Below are positions 10,358 to 20,232 of a stretch of DNA of 55,235 bases, piece after piece. Within the stretch, counting starts at the first letter, position 1, and the number at the start of each line of letters is the position of its first letter. The DNA is from Gammaproteobacteria bacterium. Lineage in GTDB: Bacteria > Pseudomonadota > Gammaproteobacteria > Chromatiales > Chromatiaceae. Location of the stretch: the NCBI GenBank assembly GCA_024510845.1, contig JANEMA010000009.1, positions 1 to 55,235 on the forward strand, read 5' to 3'. The position numbers were made by a program, and so were the translations under genes. Under the pieces are notes generated by a model. The model was not told the origin of the DNA. It was given only the letters and a program-made list of their open reading frames with translations, and did not search any database.

Positions 10358-11517
10358 CAGCGACTACCTCTCTCGCGCGGGAAGACCGAACGGGCTGATC
10401 GCCGGGGAAGGCGGTCGACACCCGGAAGTTCCACCTTCTGCGGGTTGCTCTGTTGTGGACGCAGCACTACGTCCCGGTCGATACCGACACTGCCTGCGCC
10501 CGGCCTGAAGAAGCGGTCCAACGGCAGATAGGTCAGGTTGTTCCCGTCCTTGGCGTCCAGCAACACCTTGCCAGTACCCTGAAGCACGTCCTGAATACTC
10601 TCAAGATACAGACGGTCACGGGTCACCTCCGGTGCCTTCTGGTACTCGGCGAGCAACGCCAGAAAACGCTTGGACTCCCCCTCGGCCTCGGCCACTACCT
10701 TGGCCTTGTAGGCCTTGGCATCCTCGAGCAGACGCGCCGCCGCGCCGCGCGCGCGTGGAACTACGTCATTGGCATAGGCCTGTGCCTGATTCTGCACCCG
10801 CTCGCGGTCCTCGCGAGCCTTGATGGCGTCGGCGAAGGCATCCTGCACTGCCTCTGGCGGCTTGGCGTCCTGAATGTTGATGTTGAGCACCTTGAGCCCG
10901 GAACGATACAGATCGACCAGGTCCTGGGTCCCCTTCTGCACCGACAGAGCGATGCCGCTGCGATTCTCGGTGATGATCTCATCCAGATTGCTCTTGCCGA
11001 TCACCTCACGCAGGGCAGATTCCATGGCATTACGCAGGGTCAGTGGCGGATTGGCGTCCTGGAACAGAAAGTCGGCCGGGTCCTGAACACGGAACTGAAC
11101 CTCGACGGTGACATCGACGATGTTCTCGTCCTTGGTCAACATCTGCGCCCGATGCACGAACTTGTTGATCTGATCGACATTCACCGCCTGGTAGCTATCG
11201 ATGAACGGCAACTTGAGATGTGGCCCCGGACCAACCACCTCATGATAGGCGCCGAAACGTAACACTACACCACGCTCGGCAGGCTGAATGATGTAGAAAC
11301 TGTCGATAGCAGCGGCGATCAGCGCCACCGCGACCAGGGCCATGCCCAGCATACCCAACCCGCCGCGGCCACCGCCAGTGCCTCCACTACGCCAACCAAA
11401 CAGGCCACCAACCTTGTCCCGCAATTTATGGACGACTTCGTCCAGATCGGGAGGACCTTCGCCACCCTTGTTGTTCCAAGGATCGCGATTGCCATTACCC
11501 GGCTCGTTCCACGCCAT
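10357..11517 (-). CDS. hflK: HflK, SPFH/prohibitin-family regulator of FtsH
   Basis: The partner of HflC, 386 residues. The N-terminus MAWNEPGNGNRDPW with a glycine-rich cytoplasmic stretch is typical. A transmembrane helix (GMALVAVALIAAAID) and an SPFH domain starting YIIQPAERGVVLRFG follow. ATG 11517 was chosen over the ATG four codons upstream because known HflK proteins begin M-A-W-N. It overlaps hflC by one base, so both subunits are probably made in balance. Confidence 0.96.
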   Translation of the reverse strand: MAWNEPGNGNRDPWNNKGGEGPPDLDEVVHKLRDKVGGLFGWRSGGTGGGRGGLGMLGMALVAVALIAAAIDSFYIIQPAERGVVLRFGAYHEVVGPGPHLKLPFIDSYQAVNVDQINKFVHRAQMLTKDENIVDVTVEVQFRVQDPADFLFQDANPPLTLRNAMESALREVIGKSNLDEIITENRSGIALSVQKGTQDLVDLYRSGLKVLNINIQDAKPPEAVQDAFADAIKAREDRERVQNQAQAYANDVVPRARGAAARLLEDAKAYKAKVVAEAEGESKRFLALLAEYQKAPEVTRDRLYLESIQDVLQGTGKVLLDAKDGNNLTYLPLDRFFRPGAGSVGIDRDVVLRPQQSNPQKVELPGVDRLPRRSARSVFPRERGSR

Positions 11518-11603
11518 GCATGACTCCAAGAATGAATAAACATCGTAGGCGCAAGTCTATCAACACCGGACGATGCTGTCCGCGCCCATTTTCTCCACAC
11601 AGG

Positions 11604-12911
11604 CTACGCGGTAAGCCGGTCCTCACCCAATGCCGGCCACTGCGCAGCCAACCAGGTCTCGTGCTTACGCAGGCGCTCGTACTCCTGTGGTGCGAGTTCC
11701 ACCTCCAGACTGCAACCGCCATCATCGGTCACTTGCTCGGCAAGCACCCGACCACGCGCGAACAACAGGGCACGCAGCCTGCCCTGTCCTGGCGGCAGAC
11801 GGATGCGCCGCCGCACCGCCTGTTCGGAAAAATGCTCGGTCAACACCTGCGACAGCAGATCACATCCACTACCATCGGCTGCCGACAGCCAGACCGCAAC
11901 CGAGCGACCCGACGCATCGCAGTCGGTATGTGGTTCGGTGTTCTCGATGCAGTCGATCTTGTTGTAGATGTTCAAACGCGGCACATCCAGTGCGCCGATC
12001 TGCGACAACACATCCTCGACCTCGGCGATGTTCTCGGCACGGCGCGGGCTGGAGGCATCGATCACATGAAGCAAGAGATCGGCCTCGGCCGTCTCCTGCA
12101 GGGTACTGCGAAAGGCTGCCACGAGGTCGTGGGGCAGACGCGAGACGAAACCGACGGTGTCGGCCAGTACCACCGAAGGGCACCCGTCCAGCGCCAGCCG
12201 ACGCAGGGTCGGATCCAGAGTGACAAACAGCTGGTCCTGCGCATAGACATGGGCATCGGTCAGACGGTTGAACAGGGTGGACTTGCCAGCGTTGGTGTAA
12301 CCGACCAGAGAAACGGTCGGCGTCTCCGCACGCAGGCGGGCACGCCGACCCTGGGCACGCTGGCTTTCCACCCGCGCCAGACGCCGGAGGATCTGGTCGA
12401 TGCGCTGACCGATCAGGCGCCGGTCGGTCTCCAGCTGGGTCTCGCCCGGGCCACGCAGGCCGATACCACCCTTCTGGCGCTCAAGGTGTGTCCAGCCACG
12501 GACCAGACGGGTGGACAGGTGACGCAACTGCGCCAGTTCCACTTGCAGTTTGCCTTCGTGCGAACATGCACGCTGGGCGAAGATATCGAGAATCAGACCG
12601 GTGCGGTCGAGCACACGGCATTCGAACAAGCGTTCGAGATTGCGCTCCTGGCCAGGCGAGAGTTCGTGATCGAAGACCACCAACTGCGCTTCGTGGGCCA
12701 GCACCTCGGCACGGATCTCCTCCGCCTTTCCCGTCCCCACGAAGAAACGTCGATTCGGGACACGGCGTTGGGTGGTCACCAGCACCTGCGGTTCGGCCCC
12801 GGCAGAGACCACCAACTCCGAGAACTCACACAGGGCATCGGGATCGGGTGCCCCGTGAAAGGCCACATGAACCAGGATGGCACGCTCACCGCGCTGTGGG
12901 CGCTCAAACAT
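11604..12911 (-). CDS. hflX: Ribosome-associated GTPase HflX
   Basis: A GTPase that splits stalled ribosomes, notably after heat or antibiotic stress. The 435-residue protein has an N-terminal HflX domain with GLRGPGETQLETDRR, then a G domain with G1 GYTNAGKST, G3 DTVGF and G4 NKID. An upstream in-frame ATG at 12938 exists, but MFERPQRGERA matches the family N-terminus. It lies between hfq and hflK, the usual position. Confidence 0.96.
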   Translation of the reverse strand: MFERPQRGERAILVHVAFHGAPDPDALCEFSELVVSAGAEPQVLVTTQRRVPNRRFFVGTGKAEEIRAEVLAHEAQLVVFDHELSPGQERNLERLFECRVLDRTGLILDIFAQRACSHEGKLQVELAQLRHLSTRLVRGWTHLERQKGGIGLRGPGETQLETDRRLIGQRIDQILRRLARVESQRAQGRRARLRAETPTVSLVGYTNAGKSTLFNRLTDAHVYAQDQLFVTLDPTLRRLALDGCPSVVLADTVGFVSRLPHDLVAAFRSTLQETAEADLLLHVIDASSPRRAENIAEVEDVLSQIGALDVPRLNIYNKIDCIENTEPHTDCDASGRSVAVWLSAADGSGCDLLSQVLTEHFSEQAVRRRIRLPPGQGRLRALLFARGRVLAEQVTDDGGCSLEVELAPQEYERLRKHETWLAAQWPALGEDRLTA

Positions 12912-13005
12912 CGTCAGCGGCCAGTCAGCAAACGACAAGGGGCCACGCGGCAGCCGCCAAGCCCGTCGGGGAATGACAGCAGATGGACATTACGGGCTGC
13001 CAGAA

Positions 13006-13251
13006 TCAATCATCCTCGTCTTCGCCGGCCTTGACCTGCTGGAGCCGTACGTTACGCGCTGGCACCACAGTGGAAATCGCGTGCTTGTAAACCATTTGAC
13101 TGACGCTGTTCTTCAGCAACAGCACAAACTGATCGAACGACTCGATGGTACCCTGAAGCTTGATGCCATTGACGAGAAAGATGGATACCGGAATGCGCTC
13201 CTTACGCAGGGTGTTCAGAAAGGGATCCTGCAGGCTCTGACCCTTGGACAT
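13006..13251 (-). CDS. hfq: RNA chaperone Hfq
   Basis: Hexameric Sm-like RNA chaperone that pairs small RNAs with mRNAs. The 81-residue protein begins [13 protein letters not shown] and has the Sm1 core [13 protein letters not shown] and the Sm2 motif VYKHAIST. Three ATG codons occur in a row (13257, 13254, 13251). An AAGGAG ribosome site is eight bases from the third, which also gives the family N-terminus. The acidic tail GEDEDD is short, without the long disordered extension of E. coli Hfq. Confidence 0.98.
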   Translation of the reverse strand: MSKGQSLQDPFLNTLRKERIPVSIFLVNGIKLQGTIESFDQFVLLLKNSVSQMVYKHAISTVVPARNVRLQQVKAGEDEDD

Positions 13252-13446
13252 CATCATGACTCCTTGTTTCTATTTGTATTGACGGCTTTGCTTGATGTTG
13301 TGTCAAAAAATGGGAAGACCGGGCCGCGACAACTCCAATGGCGACAAAAAGAGACGACCCGGACCCGGTACAGACAAGACCATGGAATCAATATAGCACA
13401 CCCCTGTCTAGCCACTATGGGGAAGGCCCAATGCACCAAAATCAAG

Positions 13447-14385
13447 TCACTTCAAAGTATTTTCGATGCAGTTCATCGCCTGATCCAAAAGAGAATCGCC
13501 AGTTTCGTGCAACCAGAGCAGACCCCGTTCACTGCGCAGCCAGGTCATCTGGCGTTTGGCCAGTTGCCGGGTCGCGGCGATGGTGCAACGGACCATCTCC
13601 TCATACTCATACTCGCCGCGCAACCAAGCCCACATCTGCCGGTATCCGACCGAACGCATGGACGGAAGTTCCGGGTACAGATCCTCACGCGCCACCAGGA
13701 CACATACCTCATCCTCGAAACCAGCCTCGAGCATGGTGTGAAAACGCCGCTCGATGCGCTTATGCAGCACCTCACGCTCAGTCGGTGCGCACGCCAGCTT
13801 GATCGCACGCCAAGGCATGGCCTCGCCGGCCCGTTCAGCCTGAAGTGTACTTAACGGCCGACCGGTGATCTCGAACACCTCCAGGGCCCGCAGGGTACGC
13901 TGAGTGTCATTGGGATGGACACGCTGGGCGATCACCGAATCGACCGACCGCAGGCGCGCGTGCAGTGCCACCAATCCATATTCGGCGAGCTCAGACTCCA
14001 AACGTCCGCGTATCACCGGGTCGGAGGCCGGCAGCGGTGAAAGCCCGTACTGCAAGGCGCGAAAATACAGCATGGTGCCGCCAACCAGCAGTGGGACACG
14101 TCCAGCCTCGGTGATCTCGGCCATGGCAGCCAGGGCATCGACACGAAAGCGCTCGGCCGAATAGAGATCGGCCGGATCACAGATATCGATCAAGTGGTGT
14201 GGACAACGCGCCAATTCCTCGGGGGAAGGCTTGGCGGTTCCGATATCCATGCCACGATAAACCATCGCCGAATCGACACTGATCAGGTCCACCGGCAGAC
14301 GTTCGGCCAACTGCATGGCCAGATCGGTCTTTCCCGATGCGGTCGGCCCCATCAGCAGAATGGCAGGCGGCAGTATCTCGCTCAT
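13447..14385 (-). CDS. miaA: tRNA dimethylallyltransferase MiaA
   Basis: Adds an isopentenyl group to A37 of tRNAs reading UNN codons. The 312-residue protein has the P-loop GPTASGKT near the N-terminus, [15 protein letters not shown], and the DVNDTQR-like segment [17 protein letters not shown] 14385 overlaps the mutL stop codon as ATGA, the same coupling as in many relatives. A 190-base gap to hfq has no gene. Confidence 0.97.
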   Translation of the reverse strand: MSEILPPAILLMGPTASGKTDLAMQLAERLPVDLISVDSAMVYRGMDIGTAKPSPEELARCPHHLIDICDPADLYSAERFRVDALAAMAEITEAGRVPLLVGGTMLYFRALQYGLSPLPASDPVIRGRLESELAEYGLVALHARLRSVDSVIAQRVHPNDTQRTLRALEVFEITGRPLSTLQAERAGEAMPWRAIKLACAPTEREVLHKRIERRFHTMLEAGFEDEVCVLVAREDLYPELPSMRSVGYRQMWAWLRGEYEYEEMVRCTIAATRQLAKRQMTWLRSERGLLWLHETGDSLLDQAMNCIENTLK

Positions 14386-16181
14386 CGGCCACGAAGAAAC
14401 AATCGATCCAGCTCGGCCATGGAGAGCTGGACCCAGGTCGGCCGCCCATGATTGCACTGCCCCGAGCGCTCGGTGCGCTCGATATCTCGCAACAGGGCAT
14501 CCATCTCCTCACGGGTGAACCGGCGGTTGGCACGCACCGAGCCATGACATGCCATAGTCGCCAGAACCTTGTTGACCGAGGCCAGCACCCGGTCGCTTTC
14601 ACCGTACACAGCCAGATCCGAGAGCACGTCACGCAACAGGCGTTCGGTATCGGTATCACGCAACAGCGCCGGCAAGGCTCGTACCACCAGTACCTCCTCG
14701 CCCATGCGATCGACCCGCATACCCAGGCTGGCGAACGTCTCCGCGTGCTGCTCGGCCAGTTCGGCCTCGCGCCGGCTCACCGACACCAAGACCGGCACCA
14801 GCAGCGGCTGCGACTTGATTCCCTCACCCTCGCTCGCCATCTTGAAACGCTCGTAGGTGATGCGTTCATGCGCCGCGTGCGTGTCCACCAACACCAGCCC
14901 AGAGGCGTTCTGCGCCAGGATATAGATCCCTTGCAGCTGTGCCAGTGCAAAACCCAGCGGCGGCACATCCTCACTCTCAGCCAACGACTCTTCGCTCGAG
15001 TTCTCCGGCGGGACAGCCGGGAGGGGCGCCTGCCAAGCCAGTGCCGAGCCATAACTGTCGCGGCGTTCACCCACCCCCAGCCTCAGGCCTGGCTGTGCCG
15101 GTGGCGATGACGATACGGCATCCTCCCTCGCACTGACCACCGATGCGCCGGGCGACTCGGCTCCGGCCGGCGGCGATACCGTACCCGGCCGCTCTTCGGC
15201 CAACACCTGATGGAGGGTGCGAAACAGGAAATCATGCACCAGACGCCCTTCGCGGAAGCGCACCTCATGCTTGGTCGGATGCACGTTTACGTCAACCAGT
15301 ACTGGATCGAGCTCGAGAAACAGTACATAGGCCGGGTACCTGCCGTGATAGAGCACATCCTGGAAGGCTTGGCGCACCGCGTGGGCGACCAGCTTATCGC
15401 GCACCATACGACCGTTCACATAGAAGTGCTGCATGTCGGCCTGGGCGCGTGAAAACACAGGGCGCGCCACCCAGCCATGTAGGGACAGACCGGCAGCCTC
15501 ATGTTCAAGGTACAGGGCGTTCTTCAGGAAAGCCGCCCCCAGCAGGCCGGCAAGGCGCCGCTTCTGTCCCGCGTGATCCTCGGCAGGATGCGTGACGAAC
15601 ACCTCACGACCATTGTGCGTCAATCGGAAGGCAATCGTCGGACGCGCCAGCGCCAACCGGCGCACCACCTGCTCGATGTAGCCGAACTCAGTCTTCTCGG
15701 TACGCAGGAACTTACGCCGTGCTGGCGTGTTCCAGAACAGATCGCGGACATCGACCGTGGTGCCCTCGGGGTGTGCGGCGGGCACCGGGGCCTTGGCCTC
15801 GGCATTCAGCTGCCAGGCATGCTCAGCACCACGCTCACGCGAAACCAAGCTCAGGCGAGAAACCGAAGCGATGCTGGGCAGCGCCTCGCCACGAAAGCCC
15901 ATGCTGGCGATACGCTCGAGATCCTCTAACGAGGCGACCTTGCTGGTAGCGTGTCGTGCCAGGGCCAACGGCATGTCTTCCGGATGCAGACCATGCCCGT
16001 CATCCATCACTCGCATGCGCCTGAGCCCGCCCTGTTTGATATCCACATCAATGCGCCGCGCGCCGGCATCCAGGCTGTTCTCCACCAGCTCCTTGATCAC
16101 CGACCCGGGCCGCTCAACCACCTCACCAGCGGCGATCTGGTTGACTAGTTGCGAGGGAAGCTGACAAATACGGGGCGTCAT
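14382..16181 (-). CDS. mutL: DNA mismatch repair protein MutL (endonuclease type)
   Basis: A 599-residue MutL. The N-terminal GHKL ATPase has [15 protein letters not shown] and GFRGEAL. The C-terminal dimerisation domain carries [12 protein letters not shown] (residues 433-444), which fits the metal-binding endonuclease motif DQHA(x2)E(x4)E with T for Q, plus ACHGS (from 544) and CNHGRP (from 576). This set marks nicking-competent MutL, found where MutH and Dam-directed repair are absent, so MutH is predicted to be missing. An upstream ATG at 16220 was rejected because MTPRICQLP is the family start. Confidence 0.96.
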   Translation of the reverse strand: MTPRICQLPSQLVNQIAAGEVVERPGSVIKELVENSLDAGARRIDVDIKQGGLRRMRVMDDGHGLHPEDMPLALARHATSKVASLEDLERIASMGFRGEALPSIASVSRLSLVSRERGAEHAWQLNAEAKAPVPAAHPEGTTVDVRDLFWNTPARRKFLRTEKTEFGYIEQVVRRLALARPTIAFRLTHNGREVFVTHPAEDHAGQKRRLAGLLGAAFLKNALYLEHEAAGLSLHGWVARPVFSRAQADMQHFYVNGRMVRDKLVAHAVRQAFQDVLYHGRYPAYVLFLELDPVLVDVNVHPTKHEVRFREGRLVHDFLFRTLHQVLAEERPGTVSPPAGAESPGASVVSAREDAVSSSPPAQPGLRLGVGERRDSYGSALAWQAPLPAVPPENSSEESLAESEDVPPLGFALAQLQGIYILAQNASGLVLVDTHAAHERITYERFKMASEGEGIKSQPLLVPVLVSVSRREAELAEQHAETFASLGMRVDRMGEEVLVVRALPALLRDTDTERLLRDVLSDLAVYGESDRVLASVNKVLATMACHGSVRANRRFTREEMDALLRDIERTERSGQCNHGRPTWVQLSMAELDRLFLRGR

Positions 16182-16259
16182 GAGTCTATGATGCCATGAA
16201 AACAGAACCCGGCCACACACACAGTGGAAACCGGGTTGCCATGACGAAAGGAAAGCTGT

Positions 16260-16685
16260 TCAGGGCCGGATATAAGACCAACCCTCTTCCTGACGCTTGA
16301 CCAGATGCATGACACCGGATGCCACAATCTCGGCCTGCGGCAGCAGAGGGACATCCCTGCCAGACTCTTTCTTCATCTTCTTCACAGTGTTGGCGCAAAC
16401 CTTGAAGCTGACGTTGTCGAAGTTCTGCGCAAAGGAGGCGATACGGCCTTTCACCGGCGACTTCTTGGCGTGAAGCATCACCAGACCGGGGCCGTAGGTG
16501 ACGATCTCGATCTGCACCTCTTCGCCCCTGTCCTGATAGTACTTGTTCAAGTTGGCAGCATTATTGAGCGTGATATTCATCTTCTTGGGATCGTTACTGT
16601 CCACATGGAACACGATCCGGTGCATATCTCCGGCCATCCCCAAGCCGGATACCAGCAACACCAGCGCCAACAACATTCTTCTCAT
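16260..16685 (-). CDS. Periplasmic DsrE/DsrF-like protein
   Basis: A 141-residue protein with a short signal peptide (MRRMLLALVLLVSGLGMAG) and a DsrE-like fold domain. It shows HVDSNDPKKMNITLNNAAN near the start, VQIEIVTYGPGLVML in the core, FKVCANTVK with a single cysteine, and a C-terminus ending EEGWSYIRP. DsrE proteins handle sulfur transfer or unrelated small-molecule roles. The conserved cysteine is compatible with persulfide binding, but no substrate can be named. It is inserted between mutL and amiC, where E. coli has no gene. Confidence 0.75.
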   Translation of the reverse strand: MRRMLLALVLLVSGLGMAGDMHRIVFHVDSNDPKKMNITLNNAANLNKYYQDRGEEVQIEIVTYGPGLVMLHAKKSPVKGRIASFAQNFDNVSFKVCANTVKKMKKESGRDVPLLPQAEIVASGVMHLVKRQEEGWSYIRP

Positions 16686-16814
16686 TCTCGATATCTCTTT
16701 ACATCAAATCCTCGTGCGGCGTTCAGGCGGAAACATCACCTGACCTGCGCAAGGAAGACGACGACGGCGGACAATTATTCCGCGCCGATACAAGAAATGC
16801 ACAGACGGATTGTC

Positions 16815-18131
16815 TCAGATCTCGGGAATGCGCAGCACCTGACCAATGCGGATGCGCCTGTCGTTCTCGATGCGATTGACATGGCGCAGCTCCCCCAGGT
16901 TCACCCGATAGCGGCTGGCGATCATGGAGAGTGTCTCGCCACGTGCGATCACGTGTTTACGCGACTTGTGCTTGCGTTCCAGCTTGGCGATCAGAGTGCC
17001 GGGTGGTGGTGCGAAATGAAAATAACGCTCCACTCCACGGGCAATGGCCCTTGCCAGCTTGCGCTGGTAGACCGGGCTGCGCAGTTTCCGTTCCTCGGTG
17101 GGATTGGAGATGAAGCCAGTCTCGATCAGCATGGAGGGGATATCAGGTGCCTTGAGTACCATGAACCCGGCACGCTGAATACGGCGCGCATGGACTTTGC
17201 CCAGCTTGGCTAAATTGCGATAGACCTGCTGCGCAGCGGCCAGACTCGCCTCTTGTGCCGCCGATTGAGACAGATCGAGCAGCACCGAGGCGAGCATCTC
17301 GTCCTTGTCGTCCAGACTCACCCCGCCGACCAGGTCAGCAGCATTCTCGCGCGCGGCCAGCCAGCGTGCTGCCTCGCTGGATGCGCCACGATTGGACAAC
17401 ACAAAGACCGAGGAACCACGCACCCGCTTGTCACGGAAGGCATCGGCATGAATCGAGACGAACAGATCAGCCTTGTGCCGACGCGCCAGCTGCATGCGCT
17501 TGCGCAAACCCACGTAGTAATCGCCACTGCGAGTGAGCACCGCACGCATACCAGGCAGGGCATCGATCACGTGCTTGAGACGCAGGGCAATCTGCAGGGT
17601 GACATCCTTCTCCCGGGTACGGTGAGTCGAACCCAGCGCACCCGGATCTTCCCCACCATGCCCGGCATCGACCGCAACCACTACGTTACGCCCCTGTTTG
17701 ATATCCCGCGCACTCTTGGCCACTCGCGGACGGCCAGTGCCCTTTCCATACAGGTCGATCACAAGACGATGGCCATGGCCCGTGCTGGGCTTGAGCAGGA
17801 AACTCTTGGGCCGCATCCACATGGCCTGTTCGAGATCCAACACTACCCGCAGGGTGCCATCCTTGCGCTGCGCGTGCCGCACACCACGTACGTAACGATT
17901 GGACAATCTGCTGGACGTGAACCGTTCACCTGCACGGACATCATGCAGGTCGATGACCAAGCGATCGGGGGCACTCAACGAAAAGATCTTGTATTCGATC
18001 GGCTGGTCGATGTCGAACACCAGACGGGTATGGTCTGGTGCGGTCCAGAGGCGCACACCCTTGACCTGCGCGGCCAGGGCCGAGAGGGGCAACAACAGGA
18101 GCAGACAAACGATACGCAGGCTGTATCGCAT
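16815..18131 (-). CDS. amiC: N-acetylmuramoyl-L-alanine amidase, AmiB/AmiC type
   Basis: Periplasmic zinc amidase that splits septal peptidoglycan during cell separation, 438 residues. It has a signal peptide (about 1-20), an AMIN domain (about 22-130) that targets the septum, an Amidase_3 domain and a C-terminal LysM domain (HVIARGETLSMIASRYRVN). Zinc-site motifs are DAGHGGEDPGA, REKDVTL, SIHADAF and IETGFISNP. The frame is open far upstream, but ATG 18131 yields the signal peptide. The LysM at the end makes it AmiB-like in layout, and the symbol could equally be amiB. Confidence 0.92.
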   Translation of the reverse strand: MRYSLRIVCLLLLLPLSALAAQVKGVRLWTAPDHTRLVFDIDQPIEYKIFSLSAPDRLVIDLHDVRAGERFTSSRLSNRYVRGVRHAQRKDGTLRVVLDLEQAMWMRPKSFLLKPSTGHGHRLVIDLYGKGTGRPRVAKSARDIKQGRNVVVAVDAGHGGEDPGALGSTHRTREKDVTLQIALRLKHVIDALPGMRAVLTRSGDYYVGLRKRMQLARRHKADLFVSIHADAFRDKRVRGSSVFVLSNRGASSEAARWLAARENAADLVGGVSLDDKDEMLASVLLDLSQSAAQEASLAAAQQVYRNLAKLGKVHARRIQRAGFMVLKAPDIPSMLIETGFISNPTEERKLRSPVYQRKLARAIARGVERYFHFAPPPGTLIAKLERKHKSRKHVIARGETLSMIASRYRVNLGELRHVNRIENDRRIRIGQVLRIPEI

Positions 18132-18195
18132 GGATTCCCTCACCTCGATCTCCCAAGATGCCAGAAAATTAGCACAACATTTTTTCAAATTCCAT

Positions 18196-18221
18196 AAAAA
18201 ACATTTGGATAAGAAATGTTT
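18196..18221 (-). terminator. Putative terminator after tsaE
   Basis: In an AT-rich gap between tsaE and amiC, an eight-base perfect inverted repeat (AAACATTT, seven-base loop, AAATGTTT) on the minus strand runs into a T tract. The stem is all A-T apart from one pair, so termination would be weak. It may separate nnr-tsaE from amiC. Confidence 0.4.
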
Positions 18222-18238
18222 CTCAGAAAACGATCGAG

Positions 18239-18703
18239 TTATCCACCAGAAAACGCTGAAATCACCGTACGTCCCCGCTCCGTACTGGCCTCCAGATGCA
18301 CCCGCCGCGCTGCGCCATCTTCGGCATAGGACAGCGTGAGGCACAGATCCGGATCCGGCAACCAACCTGCACCCCGATCCGGCCATTCGACCAGTACCAG
18401 GGCCGACACGGACAACATCTCGCGCAGGCCCAGGTATTCCAGTTCCTCGGGATCGCCCAGACGGTAGAGATCGAGGTGATAACAAGCGCAGCCCGGCAAA
18501 TCATAAGGCTCGACCAGGGTATAAGTCGGACTCTTGACCGCACCGGAATGGCCACGCGCGCGCAGCAGGCCACGCACCAGGGTGGTCTTGCCAGCCCCCA
18601 TGTCCCCCTCGAGAAAGACCAGCGCACGTGGTCCGAGCGCCCGCCCCAGACGCACGCCGAAGGCGATCTGCTCTTCCTCGCCATGCAACAGGCGTTCGAT
18701 CAT
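18239..18703 (-). CDS. tsaE: tRNA threonylcarbamoyladenosine ATPase subunit TsaE
   Basis: ATPase that works with TsaB and TsaD to place threonylcarbamoyl on A37 of ANN-decoding tRNAs. The 154-residue protein has the Walker A GDMGAGKTTLVRG, the family motif SPTYTLVEPY, HLDLYRL and the Walker B-like LVLVEWPDRG. ATG 18703 overlaps the nnr stop as ATGA. The pairing with nnr upstream is conserved in Proteobacteria. Confidence 0.96.
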   Translation of the reverse strand: MIERLLHGEEEQIAFGVRLGRALGPRALVFLEGDMGAGKTTLVRGLLRARGHSGAVKSPTYTLVEPYDLPGCACYHLDLYRLGDPEELEYLGLREMLSVSALVLVEWPDRGAGWLPDPDLCLTLSYAEDGAARRVHLEASTERGRTVISAFSGG

Positions 18704-20199
18704 ACCGGGTTCACCAGGCGCCGCAGGTGTGGCATCAGATCGCTGGCGAGCAGGCCGCCCTCCCCCTCGCGGGCCACGGCCCGGTCAGCCGCTGCGGCAT
18801 GCAGGCAGACGCCGAGCTCGGCCGCCTCTTCCGGCATCCACCCCTGCGCGATCAGGCCGCCGATCACCCCCGCCAGCACATCGCCCATGCCACCGCTGGC
18901 CATCCCGGGATTACCGTCACTGCACACCGCCACCGGACGTCGCCCCAGCCCGAGAACCAGCGTACCCGCTCCCTTGAGCACCACGATGCCACCATAACGC
19001 CGCTGCAACACCTCGACCGCGGCAAAGCGATCCGCCTGCACCTCGACGGTATCCCACCCCAGCAGCCTTGCGGCCTCACCCGGGTGTGGCGTGAGCACCC
19101 GGTCATCGCGGGGTTTGGGCGGTTTCTCGGCCAACCGGTCGAGCGCATCAGCATCGATCACCTGCGGCCCTGGCCAGTCGATACCAACATGGTACAGCGC
19201 ATCCCCCCAACCACGACGCCCCAACCCCGGTCCCAGCACCAGCACGGAGGCCCGCGACAACAGGCCCCGCAGGGAGTCGTGCCCCATGACGGCATACGCC
19301 ATCAACTCGGGCCGGGCGGCGAGAACGGCCGCAACATGGCGCTTGCGCGTGGCCAGGCTGACCAGCCCGGCGCCGACTCGTGCTGCCGCCTCGCCCGCCA
19401 GATGCGCCGCGCCGCCGAAGCCATGATCACCACCGACGACCAGCACATGCCCGAAATCACCCTTGTGCGCCGTGCGCCGCCTCGGGCGCAGACGGGTCAC
19501 CTCACGGGTCCAGTCGATGCGCCGCACGCCGAGAATCTGGCTGGCGTAGATGGCCGCCGGCACATCAAGGGCATCGAAGAACACCTCGCCGCAGCAATCG
19601 GGAGCCTCGCCGGTGAACAGGCCGCGCTTGAGACCGATGAAACTGATGGTCGCGGCAGCACGTACCGCCACGCCCAGCACCACCCCACGGTCGGCATCCA
19701 GGCCAGTGGGAATGTCCACCGCCAACACCGGTGCCGAATGGGCATTGATCGCTTCCACTGCCACGCGCCAGGCCCCGCCCAGCTCGCGGTCCAGGCCAGT
19801 GCCGAGCAGGGCATCGATCAGGAGGTCACAATCGCGCGGCAGGGCCCCATCGAACTCCATCCAGGGCCGATCGAGCGCCGCCCAGCGATCAGCGTACAGC
19901 CGGGCGTCACCGACGATGCGCTCGCGCTCTCCGAGCTGGATCACCCGCACCTCGAGACCGGCCTCGGCCGCCAGCCGCGCGACCACGAAACCGTCGCCTC
20001 CGTTGTTACCGGTACCGCACAATACGCACCAGCACCGCGCCTCCGGCCAGCGTTCGCGCGCCAGGGCAAAGGCCGCTTCACCAGCACGTTGCATCAGCTC
20101 GGCGCCGGGGATGCCGAAACGCTCGATGGCCTGGCGGTCGAGCGCGCGCACCTGATCAGCGGTATACAGTGCCGCCGGCAGGGTCTCGGTCTTTGGCAT
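18700..20199 (-). CDS. nnr: Bifunctional NAD(P)H-hydrate repair enzyme
   Basis: Repairs damaged NADHX and NADPHX. The N-terminal YjeF_N epimerase domain (about 1-215) contains GTGNNGGDGFV and DIPTGLDAD. The C-terminal ADP-dependent dehydratase domain (about 225-499) contains HKGDFGHVLVVGG, DADAL, LTPHPGEAARL and GMASGGMGDVLAG. The total of 499 residues matches the fused family. ATG 20214, five codons upstream, is an equally possible start, because neither has a strong ribosome site. It is divergent from queG with 20-35 bases between starts. Confidence 0.94.
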   Translation of the reverse strand: MPKTETLPAALYTADQVRALDRQAIERFGIPGAELMQRAGEAAFALARERWPEARCWCVLCGTGNNGGDGFVVARLAAEAGLEVRVIQLGERERIVGDARLYADRWAALDRPWMEFDGALPRDCDLLIDALLGTGLDRELGGAWRVAVEAINAHSAPVLAVDIPTGLDADRGVVLGVAVRAAATISFIGLKRGLFTGEAPDCCGEVFFDALDVPAAIYASQILGVRRIDWTREVTRLRPRRRTAHKGDFGHVLVVGGDHGFGGAAHLAGEAAARVGAGLVSLATRKRHVAAVLAARPELMAYAVMGHDSLRGLLSRASVLVLGPGLGRRGWGDALYHVGIDWPGPQVIDADALDRLAEKPPKPRDDRVLTPHPGEAARLLGWDTVEVQADRFAAVEVLQRRYGGIVVLKGAGTLVLGLGRRPVAVCSDGNPGMASGGMGDVLAGVIGGLIAQGWMPEEAAELGVCLHAAAADRAVAREGEGGLLASDLMPHLRRLVNPV

Positions 20200-20232
20200 C
20201 ACGCGATATTGCATTTGGGTAAAGTGTGCTCC

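Noticed and set aside
11520..13034. 504-codon plus-strand frame opposite hflX
   Set aside because: HflX on the minus strand has all GTPase motifs; the plus frame has none.
18628..20232. Long upstream extension of queG
   Set aside because: It is antisense to nnr; QueG family length and start are met at 20233.
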